DNA of 64,000 nt from Neocallimastix lanati (nom. inval.) (GCA_016946835.1 JACVTC010000045.1:1024501-1088500); one strand, 5' to 3'; shown: positions 11,924 to 22,329, counted from the stretch's first letter. Numbers and translations: made by a program. Notes: a model not told the origin generated them from the letters alone.

Positions 11924-12300
11924 TTCAGCTTATATACTTTATAGCTGACTTAATTTTATTTAATTTATTATAAATTACATGGCTGACCTTTTAAATAATT
12001 TATTGATATTCAGCTCATGTCTTTGATAGCTGACTTTTTATTCAGCTTATGAATTAAATAGCTGACTTAATAATTGTGCTCAGCCTATGTATTTGATGGC
12101 TGACTTTTTATTTTTTATTCAGCTTATAAATTAAATAGCTGACTTTATTAAGTTATAGTACTCAGCTTATACTTTTGATAGCTGACATCTTATCTTCTTA
12201 TTCAGCTTATAGCTTAAATAGCTGACTCTATTGATTATAGTATTCAGCTTATATTTTTGATAGCTGACTCTTTTTTTTATCTTTTATTCAGCTTATAAGT
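11924..12300 (-). repeat. Array of short hairpin units in the leader of element A
   Basis: About eight full units of the form TCAGCTTAT, 6-8 variable bases, ATAGCTGAC, plus two half units, are spaced by 8-30 bases. In each the TCAGCT and AGCTGA ends pair into a 6-7 bp stem. Spacers alternate between a ...TTTGATAGCTGAC type and an ...AAATAGCTGAC type, so the array has grown as dimers. One unit (near 12,081-12,104) has TCAGCC...GGCTGA, a T:A pair changed to C:G on both sides. Element B has the same array at 54,600-54,896 with about one dimer fewer. Confidence 0.9.
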
Positions 12301-12606
12301 TTTTGATTTTACTGTCAATTTCTATTTAAATTTTTAAAACTATAATTTAATTTTATTTTTGATTAATCGGCTCCTTATATTATCTTATTATTTTAATAAC
12401 TCGTATGAAATTATTTTTTAATGTTTTTGTTTAGAATTGGATATTTTGTTGAATTATTATTATTTTATATATTATTATTAATTTTATTTTATTTATTATT
12501 ATTTAAAATAAATGAAAAAAAAAATAAATTAGTATGAATTTATATTTATTTGTCTTAAATAAGTATATATATTACTGTAGCTATTAATAGTTAACTTTCA
12601 TTCTAT
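12301..12606 (-). other. Leader of element A between primer site and hairpin array
   Basis: AT-rich, no reading frame. It is matched in element B at 54,285-54,599. Confidence 0.6.
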
Positions 12607-12636
12607 CTCAATCGTTTGAGATTGAGACTCTTAATC
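12607..12636 (-). promoter_or_regulatory. Primer binding site of element A, matching a half tRNA-Lys(CUU)
   Basis: Directly next to the 5' LTR the plus strand reads CTCAATCG, then TTTGAGAT, then TGAGACTCTTAATC. Compared with the usual eukaryotic tRNA-Lys(CUU), recalled from general knowledge, this follows the D arm through the anticodon stem and loop (GACTCTTAATC) at about 25 of 30 positions. The element's RNA would pair with an internal part of the tRNA, so the primer would be a 5' half-tRNA ending at about position 39-40. Drosophila copia does this with initiator tRNA-Met. Confidence 0.75.
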
Positions 12637-12924
12637 TGTTAATAAACACACAATTAAGAGACACACAATATTAAGATAATATTATAATTATGTTTAAGTA
12701 AAGATGTTTTATATTCTTTATTATATATTAATATTTATTATTATAAATATATTTAATTAAGTATGTATGATCGTATATATATATTAAGGTTTTTTATTGT
12801 TAAAGAGATAAAAAAAAAATTAGGATTATTATTTAAGCACGTTTTATAGTATTTCGAGTATTTTGTATTTGTAAAATATTGGATAATCATAGATTAAATT
12901 TTATATTAAAATATATTTTTAACA
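12637..12924 (-). repeat. 5' LTR of element A
   Basis: This 288-bp copy has the same ends as the 3' LTR (TGTT...AACA) and adjoins the primer site. It should hold the promoter, but no TATA box can be singled out in so AT-rich a sequence. Confidence 0.93.
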
Positions 12925-13995
12925 AATAGAACAAATATTTTTAAAAAACGAATTTTCATAATTTGTTTTATATTACTTATATATTTATAGTGTCGAACTA
13001 TTGGGTCAACAAAGTTTTTGCTTAAAATTATTAATAATTAATTCCCTTTAATAATATTAATTTAAAATGTTACAGAGCTTATAAAATCATAATTAATTCT
13101 TATTTCAACAAATAACAGCTATCACCAAAACATAAATAACGAATTCTCATTAACAAAAAAAAGCCACCAATCCTAAAACCTAAATTTAATTTATAATTAA
13201 TGTAATAAAAATATATCTATAAGTTAATTAAGTATAGCACTAATACAAATACTACCACTAAAAGGAAATATAATAGAAACAAAGATATAAATGAAAAGAT
13301 TGTTAAAAACTATAATAATAGTAATAATAATAACAATGGTAAAAATAGTTATAGTAATAGTAATAATAACAATAATAATAATTTTTACAATAATAATTAC
13401 AATAATAATAATAATAGTAATAATACCAGCAACAACGGTTATAATTAACAACTAATATTAATAACAATAGTAGAAAATAATGATATAATAGTTTAATTAT
13501 TATTTATATATCTATTTAATTTCTTATTTTATTTTAAAATATAATTATTAATACTATCAAAATTATTAATAAAAACATTTTTTTTTCTTGATTTTATATT
13601 TATAATATTAAACAATTTAAATAATTTATTATAAATTTTTATATCACACCCTAGTTCTTATTATAATAAATTATAATTAAATTATTTTAAAATAAAATTT
13701 AAGATATTGTAACGAATTTGGTTAATCACCAGGTTGGTGTATTAACTTAAATAAACAAATAAATATAAAATATTGAAAAACACTTTAAATATTAAAATAC
13801 TATTTAACAAATCATTATTTTAATTTTATCAAAATATTTATTTATTTATTTAATGTTTTAATGTTAATGAAACCTCGAAATTATTAAACTAATTTTAAAC
13901 TACATGTTTTTATATCAAAATAAAATCAAACCTAATAATTTGATTGGTAAAATAATTTATAATAAAATTTAACAAAATAATATTTTCAATAAACA

Positions 13996-14075
13996 AAAAG
14001 TGTAATAGATGGAGTCGAACCAGTGACATCATGTACTGAGCTCCAACTATTAACCACTATACTAATAGGTTTCAT
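13996..14075 (-). tRNA. tRNA-like fragment
   Basis: On the minus strand an A-box-like TTAGTATAGTGGTTAATAG is followed by a B-box-like CTGGTTCGACTCC. The D-arm wording resembles tRNA-Asp. The T stem and acceptor stem do not pair, so it is a pseudo-tRNA or the decayed head of a SINE. Confidence 0.45.
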
Positions 14076-14403
14076 TACAGATACAAAAATTTCAAAAATT
14101 TCAATTTAAAACCAAAAAATTTTTTATGAAACTATTTGTGGCTTGACGGTTAATTAATGTGGCGTAAAATATAGTCAAATGTTTTTAACTCTAAAATATA
14201 GTTATTGTAACAATTTGAATTTTGATTGAAAATGAATCTCATAAAAAAAGAATATACGATAATAAAAAAAAAAAAACTGGATTGTTTTGTATTTAATCGA
14301 TTTAAGTTTTTATCCACTAAATTTCAGAGATTTCTTTATTAAGAAATATCTAGAATGATTTAATATATAATTTTTTAAATAAAATTTTTATAAAATTGAG
14401 AAG

Positions 14404-14473
14404 AAGTGTGAGTTGAATCCTGAGAATTCAGTTCGATGGTCATAGTATTTAAGCACTAGACCATGGTTACTAA
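14404..14473 (-). tRNA. tRNA-like fragment
   Basis: On the minus strand ATGGTCTAGTGCTTAAATAC (A box) precedes CAGGATTCAACTC (weak B box). The A-box wording is the same as in the plus-strand relic at 5395-5462, which suggests a common tRNA or SINE source. No cloverleaf can be folded with confidence. Confidence 0.4.
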
Positions 14474-14939
14474 TTTACTGATGATGAGTTTCGTTAAATG
14501 ATCCTCTACCAGATGAATCTCAACATCAGGCTAGACTATGTCACGAATACTAGTGGATTTGAGGTTAAAATTCACTATTAGATCAATTGAAATTTAATTT
14601 CGTTATTGACAATAATTATTTTAATTCGATTTTAATTATAAAAATAAATATTAGAAACATTAAATAATCAGAAACCAAAGGGTTTGGACTTATTTATTAA
14701 AGATAATTTAAATTATTTTAACCCTTAAGAATTTGATAAAAATAACTTGAAGAAAAACAACGATAACTCAACAAATAATGGAAATATTATATTGATATTC
14801 CCGCTAAAATTATATTTATTGGAAAGACACGGATGAGAAATACAATATATGTTAAAATCAACCTTATTGGACAACTAGATAACGAGATAATGGACATTAA
14901 AGATATTCTAAATATAAAAAATAATTTAATTATTTAATT

Positions 14940-15700
14940 AAGACCCTAAATTATTAATTAAGAAATTATATTAGATAAAATCTCTTAACTTGGAAATTAT
15001 ATTATTAATTTTTATTATTAATTAAAAATACAGAATTAGTTATTAGTAAAAGTTTTATAATAATTTAAATAAGTCTATAAGTTTTATATATTTTTTGTAA
15101 TATTTTTATTCAATTATTTTCTAAAAGATTCTGAGGAATTCATTATCATTCTAAAGATTTCTGAAAGAGAATTTTTAATTAGTTTTAATATTTTATTTTA
15201 TTTTATATTTTCTTATTATTAATTAGTTTTAATATTAAATTGTTTTATGAATAATTATATAATTATTTTATTAAAAGATTCTTATCAATATTATTTTATT
15301 ATTATATTTTATATAGTTTATATACATGTATGAATATATTAAGATTAAAATATATTATTTAATTATATTGTTAATTATTACTTTAGTTTAGTATAAAAAG
15401 GATTTGTAATTCCATATTTTGAATTCTTTGTAAGATTATTAATTTAACGTATTAACATAAAGTTAATGAATTAATTATAACAATAAATAACTCTTATATT
15501 AATCTTAGTTAATTTTATTATTAAAATATATATTAAATAAAATTTTAATAGAACATAAATCTTAAAGATATAATTCTTAATTATAAAACCCTGTGTGTGT
15601 TGTTTATTATTTAAATTTAATTAAATTGTTATAATTAATAAAAATATCTTGACCTGACCAATTTAACCCAAACTAGGAAAGATTTAGAAAGAATCTAACC
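14940..15700 (-). repeat. LTR-like repeat, inverted partner of 45,385-46,130
   Basis: About 750 bases match 45,385-46,130 in reverse complement, including the segment TTGACCTGACCAATTTAACC near 15,650-15,670. It sits directly downstream, on the minus strand, of a gypsy integrase remnant, so it is probably that element's 3' LTR or 3' untranslated region. I could not place TG...CA ends. Confidence 0.6.
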
Positions 15701-15799
15701 TATCACTCAATAATATTTAACTATTATCTTTTACCTACCTATACAAAATCTTTACCGACTATACTAAGAAGATTTTATTTATTTATTTGTTATAAATTT

Positions 15800-16880
15800 T
15801 AATATTATTATAAATTCTGGGAGTTTCATCAAATGTTGATTTGTGAATTTTTTTTGTTGCTAATTGCTTTTTTAAATTATCTTTTAACTCTATAAAGAGT
15901 TCGGATAAATTTATTGAAAATTCTTCTGTACCAGGAACATCAATATTACTAGGTATTGTTGGAGAGACTTTTGGATTGTATTCATAATATACATAAAAGG
16001 GCGAATTCTTTAATGATTTTTGGATAGAATTGTTATAGCAAAATTCAGCTAGAAAAAGTTAGTCATTCCAATTAGAACATTTACAATTTGAATAACATCT
16101 TAGGAATTGTTCAATAACGGAGTTCACCCTCTCCGTTAAGCCATTGGTTAGATGATGGAATGGAGAAGAAAGTTTCATAGATACATTTAGACTTTTACAG
16201 ATGGAAGTCCTGAATTTAGAGGTGAATTGATTACCTCTATTAGAAAGAATTTCATTAGGGAGTGAAGATGAAAGATTTAATTCATAAATTCTTTGGCGGT
16301 GTCGTACATGCATTTTAGTCATCCAATTGAACAGTTGCTACTGTTAGTTTCAACGATGAAAATAAGATCATGAAATTGGATAATCAGAGAACTGATGCAG
16401 AAAAGAATTTGAATTTGATTTTATCGAATACTTTTTAAGTTTCAATAGACCATAAGAATTTCGAGTCCTTTTTTAAGAGTAAATTAAAGAAATGAGTGAT
16501 TGCAGAGAATCCAGGAATAAAATTTCTGTAATAATTTGTTTAAACTTAAAAACGATTGAAGTTGAAGTTGCTTAACGTTTAATGGAACAGACCATTCCAA
16601 GATAGAAGATACCTTTTTAGGGTCCATAAAGATACCATCAGAATAGATTCTATAAACAAGGAAGTCTAAAAAGGGAACACAAAATTCGCATTTTTCGATT
16701 TTTGCGAATAAGCCTGAGAAGTATTTCGGAAAGGTGTTCGAAGTAGGTTTCTAAGTCTGGAGAGAAAATAATAATGTCATCTATATAACAGAAGGCAAAC
16801 TTTCCAAGAATGTTCTCAAGAGCGTTGATGATAAAGTGTTGGAAAACGACTGGGGCATTCTTTAAACCGAAACGCATTAC
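15800..16880 (-). pseudogene. Ty3/gypsy pol remnant (RT to integrase)
   Basis: The minus strand reads from the gypsy RT motif MRFGLKNAPVVFQHFI (16,877 down) and the catalytic CYIDDIIIFS near 16,780 into a degenerate RNase H region. The integrase core follows with SNRGNQFTSKFRTSICKSL near 16,240, where the expected Asp before RG is Asn, and LTERVNSVIEQF near 16,130 with the catalytic Glu. LAEFCYNNSIQKSLKNSPF near 16,040 is the conserved post-core block, preceded by a TAA stop. RT before integrase marks it as gypsy. The RT N-terminus, protease and gag are missing, cut off at the left end of element C. Confidence 0.8.
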
Positions 16881-16895
16881 TGAATATATTATTAT

Positions 16896-17133
16896 TATTA
16901 AGCACCAAAAACAAATATTGAGAAAATTAGATATATTTTTAGAGAAGCATTTTATATATAATACTTAATATTTAATTTTATTTATCTTTTATTTTTTATA
17001 TTTACAAAAGTGTATGTTTTTGACAAGGTTACATTTTATTTCTTTTATAATTTTATTTAAATAAAATAATATTCTGATTGGGTAAATTATATTAAAGTCA
17101 TTATTAAGTATTTATTTTTTTTATATTCTAACA
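16896..17133 (-). repeat. 3' LTR of element C
   Basis: This 238-bp copy reads TATTAAGCACC...TATTCTAACA on the plus strand, so sense ends are TGTTAGAA...TTAATA. The sense 3' end is TA and not the usual CA. The boundary is fixed by the target duplication. Confidence 0.88.
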
Positions 17134-17141
17134 TTCCTCCT
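17134..17141 (-). promoter_or_regulatory. Polypurine tract of element C
   Basis: The sense strand reads AGGAGGAA immediately before the 3' LTR, the expected site for plus-strand priming. It is identical in C' at 25,129-25,136. Confidence 0.75.
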
Positions 17142-17185
17142 AAAATATGACTTTCCTAAAATGTCATATTTTTATTTATATTATT

Positions 17186-18943
17186 TCAAATAAAATATAA
17201 ATCATCAATTTTGGTTAATAAAGAATTTCTAAATTTATCCATTAATGTCCCATTTAAATACTTCGTAAACCCATCAGCGAGATTGTTTTCATATTTTATA
17301 TATTTAAGATAGATTTTATTTTCTTTGGCTCTTTCTCTTATGTAATGGACCCTAATGTCTACATGTTTAGTTTTTGGGTTGATAGTTTGATTTTTAGCAT
17401 TATAAATAGCTGCTTTATTGTCAACATTTACTTCAATATTTTTAATATTTAAGTTCAATTCTTCGAATAAATTTAAGTACCATATACAACGTTTACAGCA
17501 TTCACTAAGACTGTAATATTCGGACTCGGCTGTTGAAGTCGATATTGATTTTTGTAACTTTGAACACCAGCTTGTTGGTGCACCACCAAATGTTATTAAG
17601 AATCCTGTTGTTGAACATCTAGTTTCCAAGTCACCTCCGTAATCCGAATCGACATATGCTTTAACATTCGGATTATTTGTGAAATTTATTCCAAATTTTT
17701 TAGTTCCTTTTAAATATCTTAATATTCTCATTACGTTATTCCAGTCTTCCATATTTGGTTCCTTTGCCCTTCTAGCTGCTTTTGATACTGAGAAGATAAT
17801 GTCGGGTCTTGTACATATACTGAGATATAATAAATTTCCTATTATGCTTCTATATTTTGTTTCATCTACTTTTACCTTCCTAAGATCTTCATTTTCAATT
17901 GGAGTCATAATTCTAAGAGGTGTACAATTTTTCATATTAAACTTAGAAAGTAATTCATCTATATATCTGTGTTGATGTAAAAAGTAACCATTTTTATGTT
18001 TTATAAATTTTATTCCAATAATATAATCAATATTACCTATATCTTTCATTTTGAACTTTTTCTCAATTAATAATTTTACACTTTCTATTGTTTTCTTTGA
18101 TCCTGATATTAAAAAATCATCCACATATATAGCTAGCATACTTAAAAGTTTTCCTTTATTAAATTTAACGTATAGACAAGGTTCACTTATAAGTCTTTTG
18201 TATATAATTTTTATTAGATAGCCGTTTAATTTATCATTCCACTTGGCACCACTTTGTTTCAGTCCATATATTGCCTTCTTCAATTTACAAAATTTCTTAT
18301 TGTAATCTTCATGTCCTTTGGGTGGTTTCATATACAAATCTTCATTTAATTCAGCATTTAAATAGGCGGCAGTTATATCTATTTGGTTTATTTCAAAATT
18401 GTTCTGAGTGGCAATTGCTGTAAAGATTCTTATTGAATCCTGTTTTAAGGTAGGTACAAAGGTTTCTTTATAATCTATGCCGTATTCTTGCCTAAATCCC
18501 TTTGCTACTAATCTTGATTTTCTTTTGATTATTTCTCCATTTGAGTTTCGTTTGAATTTGAAAATCCATCTTGATGATATTAAGTTTGCGTTCTTAGGTA
18601 TTTTATCAATTGTTTCATATACTTTTAGATTTCTCATATTGTCGAGTTCATTATCGACTGATTTTAACCATTCATTTTTATCATTTAAATTAAAGATATC
18701 ATTATAATTATTTGATTCGCGTAATTCTTTTAATAATTTTTGCTTTTTGTTATTTGAATTTAATATGAGGGATTCGTTTCTATTTCTTTTTCCTAAATGT
18801 ATGGAAGATTCTATGTTAAATAATTTGTTATTCATTACGTTATTAATAATTCGGTTATCATTGTTGTTATCGTTATTATTGTTATCGTTATAGCTTTCTG
18901 TATTTGAATTATTGTGATTGTTTTTATTACTGACAGTAATCAT
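17186..18943 (-). CDS. Copia linker, reverse transcriptase and RNase H (element C)
   Basis: A 585-codon open frame begins in the Asn-rich linker. RT motifs follow in order: SRWIFKFKRNSNG near residue 124, RLVAKGFRQEYGIDY near 143, ITAAYLNAELNEDLYMKPP near 196, AIYGLKQSGAKWNDKLNGY near 230, YVDDFLISG near 275. RNase H has AYVDSDYGGD near 437, STAESEYYSLSECCK near 477 and VDIRVHYIRE near 535. The end SLLTKIDDLYFI lies 45 bp from the polypurine tract. The ATG is internal to the polyprotein, so this is not a separate gene in an intact copy. KKFCKLKKAIYG has Cys where C' has Trp. Confidence 0.9.
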   Translation of the reverse strand: MITVSNKNNHNNSNTESYNDNNNNDNNNDNRIINNVMNNKLFNIESSIHLGKRNRNESLILNSNNKKQKLLKELRESNNYNDIFNLNDKNEWLKSVDNELDNMRNLKVYETIDKIPKNANLISSRWIFKFKRNSNGEIIKRKSRLVAKGFRQEYGIDYKETFVPTLKQDSIRIFTAIATQNNFEINQIDITAAYLNAELNEDLYMKPPKGHEDYNKKFCKLKKAIYGLKQSGAKWNDKLNGYLIKIIYKRLISEPCLYVKFNKGKLLSMLAIYVDDFLISGSKKTIESVKLLIEKKFKMKDIGNIDYIIGIKFIKHKNGYFLHQHRYIDELLSKFNMKNCTPLRIMTPIENEDLRKVKVDETKYRSIIGNLLYLSICTRPDIIFSVSKAARRAKEPNMEDWNNVMRILRYLKGTKKFGINFTNNPNVKAYVDSDYGGDLETRCSTTGFLITFGGAPTSWCSKLQKSISTSTAESEYYSLSECCKRCIWYLNLFEELNLNIKNIEVNVDNKAAIYNAKNQTINPKTKHVDIRVHYIRERAKENKIYLKYIKYENNLADGFTKYLNGTLMDKFRNSLLTKIDDLYFI

Positions 18944-19196
18944 ATTGTCGTTTTGATTAATATTATTATTTATTTTGTTATTGTTGCTGTTGGTAGTGTT
19001 GTTGATGCTGTTTATGTTATTGTTGTTATTAATTTTATTGTTGTTTGTGTTATTTTTATTATTATTGTTGTTGTTAATTGTTATTATCTTGTGATTCTAT
19101 ATTATTATTATAATCTTTGTTTTGATTATTATTAATATTTTTGGTGTTGTTATTATTGTAGTTTCTTCTTTTGTTATATGTTCTTTTATTTTTAAT
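18944..19196 (-). pseudogene. Asn-rich linker of element C, broken
   Basis: This stretch joins integrase to RT in the family. Compared with C', C has a TAA at 19,197-19,199 where C' has CAA, and one extra base near 19,080 that changes the frame. Asn codons dominate. Confidence 0.7.
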
Positions 19197-20312
19197 TTAA
19201 ATGTTTTTACTTTGTATATTATTTTCATTAATTTGAGTATTATTGTCTAATATTTGAATATTATTTGACTTATTGTTATTATATTGATAATACGGATTAT
19301 TATTGTTAGTATTATTGAAGTCTTTGCCGTGGTTTATATCATAAAAGTAGGTATTATCATTCCTCCTTATTATATTATTGAGAATAAAATTTGAGATGTC
19401 ATTATCGCAATGAGATAAATGTGAATTTCCAGGTGTAAATTCAAAGAATTCAACATTTCGTGAAATTATAATTTTATTATTTGTTATATCAAGAATTTTG
19501 TATGCTGTGGGATTATCAACATACCCCAAGAATATGCCAGGAGATGAGTTATTTTGAAATTTGGTACGGAATAGTTTTGGAACGTAATAAAAAACTTTAC
19601 ATCCGAAGACACGTATGTTTGAATAATCAACTTTGTTATTGGTTAGAAGTTCATATGGAATTTTATTATTTATCCCTTTATGAGGGATTCGATTATGAAT
19701 GTAGTTGGAAGTAGAGACGGTGTTTTCCCAAAATTGTAAGCTTAGTTTTGCGTCATTTAACATTGACTTTACAGAATTGATTATAATGCCGTTGAATCGT
19801 TCAATCCTACCATTTTGTTGTGGGTGGCAGGGAACAGTAAATTGGTGTTGTATTTCAAAGTCAATGCAAAATTGTTTGAAATTTTTGTTGTTAAATTCGG
19901 TGCCATTATCTGTACGGATATATTGAATTCTTTTGTTAAATTGATTTTTTATTTTATTAAACCAATTAAGGAAGTGATAAAAAGTTTCTGATTTACTCTT
20001 CATAAAGAGAGTCCACCCAAATCTTGAATGATCATCCAAAATGGTTAAGATATATTTATTGTCATAGATAGAGTTTTGTATTGGACCTATAAGATCAATG
20101 TGTATGAGTTGAAATATATTTTTATCTCTATTATTTGATGATTTGAAGGGTTTATTTTTAAGTTTTGAATAACTACAAATAGGGCACTTTGAGTTTTTGT
20201 TGATTTTTAAAATTTTATTTTTAATATTATTGATATTGAAATGGGAAAAAAGACAATACCATAAATTTAGTTTATCAATTGATTTCAAATGTGTATAATT
20301 GGCTTCAACCAA
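19197..20312 (-). pseudogene. Copia integrase (element C)
   Basis: The frame encodes a 371-residue integrase segment. The zinc-binding start LWYCLFSHFNINN is degenerate (C' has LWYRRFAHF), followed by KCPICSYSKLKNKPF with the two Cys. The DDE residues are all present: HIDLIGPI near residue 72, RTDNGTEFNNKNF near 134 and RIERFNGIIINS near 170. The C-terminal block runs through IRVFGCKVFYYVPKLFRTKF to SRNVEFFEFTPGNSHLSH. An Asn-rich tail follows. Loss of the histidine motif residues may weaken zinc binding. Confidence 0.9.
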
Positions 20313-20421
20313 ATTATTATTATGTTGGTTGTTTTGAAAATTTAATGGTTGAGTTGAAATCCAAAATTTAAATGTGTTAGATTGGTTCGATTTAATTGAT
20401 AATATTCTTTGATTGTGTTCG

Positions 20422-21453
20422 TCATAAATTAGTGCGTATGATTTTATTAAAAATTATTTTGTATCCTTGTTGTGTAAGATTTCCAATTGATAATAAATTT
20501 TTATCTATTTTTGGTGAGTAATAAACATTCTTAAAGATTATTTTATGATTAATAATGTATCCTATGAGGTCTCCTTTAAATTTTGTTGATATAACTTGAT
20601 TATTAGCTAAATAAATTTTGTCATTGCACTTTTGAATATTATGTAATTTATTTAAATGACCAGTGATATTTATTGATGCGCCGGATTCCAATATCCAACA
20701 CATCATTTCCTTTTGTTTATTTTCTTCGTTTTGTTTACTTATTTCGGCAAAATTAATATCAAGATTTTCTTGAGAATTGTAATCCTTGGTAAAAGCATCA
20801 GCATAGCTTGTATCGTTCCTTTCTTTTTCCATGAAATTTGCATAATTTCTACGTTTATTATATTTTCTTTTAAAATTATTTCTTCTCTGTTTGAAAATTT
20901 TTCTTCTTTTGTTATTATTTTTATCATCTCTTCTATTTTTACAGTCATAAAAGAAATGGCCCCATTTACCACAGTAATTACATCTACCATTTTTAGTCTT
21001 TTTAGTAAATGTTTTTATCTTAGTAAGTTTTTTCTTATTTGTATTAATGTTAGTATTATTTTCTATTGAAAATATATTTTTATTATTTTGATTATTTGTT
21101 AAGGATTCTTTTAAGTTTGAAGAGATGATTTCAGGTAATACATCCTTAACATATTCACTATATTTATTCCAATCATTTTTAAATCGGAACACATTAATCC
21201 AACGGAGTTCTTCTGGGAGACTTCTGTTAAGGATGCCCACTTTAACACTTGATTCAATGTCATTATCTATTTTCTCGAGTTCATCAATAGTGTTCTGTAG
21301 TTCAGCAATAAATAAATTAATGTCCACTTTTGGGTTATACTTCAAATTATCGAGTTTGGTTTTAAGTTCTAATTTACGCGTGTTGATGTTTTTGGTAAAA
21401 GATCTTTTTAGAATCTTCCACAATTCAAATGCGGTTTTATTTGATCCTTGCAC
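20422..21453 (-). pseudogene. Copia gag C-terminus, zinc knuckle and protease (element C)
   Basis: This 343-codon frame continues gag after a TAA stop. It holds AFELWKILKRSFT near residue 8, LPEELRWINVFRFKNDW near 75, the CCHC knuckle CNYCGKWGHFFYDC near 157, a Lys/Arg/Asn-rich stretch, then the protease motif WILESGASINIT near 252. The family motif is DSGAS, as in C' and in A and B, so the catalytic Asp is Glu here and the protease should be inactive. LLSIGNLTQQGYKIIFN near 317 is the usual region after the protease. The frame breaks before integrase (20,313-20,421). Confidence 0.9.
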
Positions 21454-21459
21454 AATGTC

Positions 21460-21828
21460 TTAGGTTTTTTCTCCAATAATGTTTAGGACGATCCATTTTG
21501 TTGTGATATCGTTATTGATATCAACTACATTGATGTTTTTGTCATACACCAATGTGTCATCAAATTCATCTTCGATATACTCAGATAAGTCATCTTGTAT
21601 ATCTCTTTTCCTTAACTTCTTAACCTTTTCTTTGGCGATATAGCCAACTAGGTTGTTAATTGATAATAGATGAAGGATTTTGGTTCTCCATCTATTATAG
21701 TTTTCAGTATTTAATTCAACTACTCTGTTAAAATTTTCAGAGTAGTTAAATTTAATTGTTGGCCTGATGTCAATGGGTTCTTCAATGGTAATTACTTCAT
21801 TTCTGTTGTTTCTTCTTGTGTTAGCCAT
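21460..21828 (-). CDS. Copia gag N-terminal part (element C)
   Basis: A 122-codon frame starts MANTRRNNRNEVITIEE at 21,828 and ends at a TAA two codons before the zinc-knuckle frame opens. KFNYSENFNRVVELNTENYN near residue 28 matches the gag start of element A. C' uses the same MANTRR start, which supports the ATG. Confidence 0.85.
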   Translation of the reverse strand: MANTRRNNRNEVITIEEPIDIRPTIKFNYSENFNRVVELNTENYNRWRTKILHLLSINNLVGYIAKEKVKKLRKRDIQDDLSEYIEDEFDDTLVYDKNINVVDINNDITTKWIVLNIIGEKT

Positions 21829-22329
21829 TGTGGAGAGTTTTAAATTAATTTATTTTTTAATAATTTATTAATATTTTATATTATGCGAATATTTTTTTTA
21901 TTTAAAATTTTAAAGAATAATTGATGAGAGATATGTTGTATGTCTGGATTGTTTATTTACACATATTCAATATATTGATTAAAACCTTATTCTATTTTCA
22001 TTAAATAAATATAAATTGAAATATATATTGTTTAATATTTCTATGATGATTTATAATAAACTCTAATAATATATATTTTTTGATAATTGGTTAAGTTATA
22101 TTTATTACTTAATAAAAAAAGGGTTATAAAATAATATATCTCAGAAGTATGATTGGTTTCTATTTTTATCTTATATTTAATGTAATATTTTTCATTATGT
22201 CATTTGAAATTAATTTAATTAAATATTTATATTATTGGTTTTTTATATTTGAAAAAGGTATTTATACTTGATTTATATTTATTAATATTTAAATTAAATA
22301 TATATATTTTTTTATTTTTATTGTTAATA
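21829..22329 (-). other. 5' leader of element C, AT-rich part
   Basis: Non-coding. Matched by 28,929-29,450 in C' with scattered substitutions. Confidence 0.6.

Larger units (their letters stand above)
5983..12924 (-). mobile_element. Ty1/copia LTR retrotransposon, element A (full length, defective)
   Basis: Two nearly identical LTRs (5983-6269 and 12,637-12,924) flank gag-protease-integrase-RT-RNase H coding sequence on the minus strand. The 5-bp flanks AATAG (5978-5982 and 12,925-12,929) are identical, marking the target site duplication. On the sense strand the order is 5' LTR, primer site, hairpin-array leader, gag, protease, integrase, Asn-rich linker, RT, RNase H, polypurine tract, 3' LTR. 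This integrase-before-RT order defines copia. Two stop codons and one frameshift break the polyprotein, so A cannot move by itself. It shares its family with element B at 53,964-59,993. Confidence 0.95.
12925..14935. other. Gene-free interval with Asn-codon-rich and tRNA-like relics
   Basis: No intact gene is seen. At 13,238-13,447 the plus strand has a 70-codon run of AAT/AAC codons (NNNNNGKNSYSNS and similar) ending in TAA, which resembles the Asn-rich linkers of the copia and gypsy elements. The Ile/Val-rich frame opposite it is a shadow. At 13,723-13,750, GTTAATCACCA and TGGTGTATTAAC form an imperfect hairpin. Two tRNA-like pieces are listed separately. Confidence 0.5.

Noticed and set aside
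11924-12300. Regular short repeats that could suggest a CRISPR array
   Set aside because: Units are hairpins of about 24 bp with irregular AT spacers inside a eukaryotic retrotransposon leader, and no cas gene is near.
13224-13451. 75-codon Ile/Val-rich open frame on the minus strand
   Set aside because: It is the complement of AAT/AAC-rich sequence; Asn codons read backwards give ATT/GTT (Ile/Val). No membrane protein is supported.
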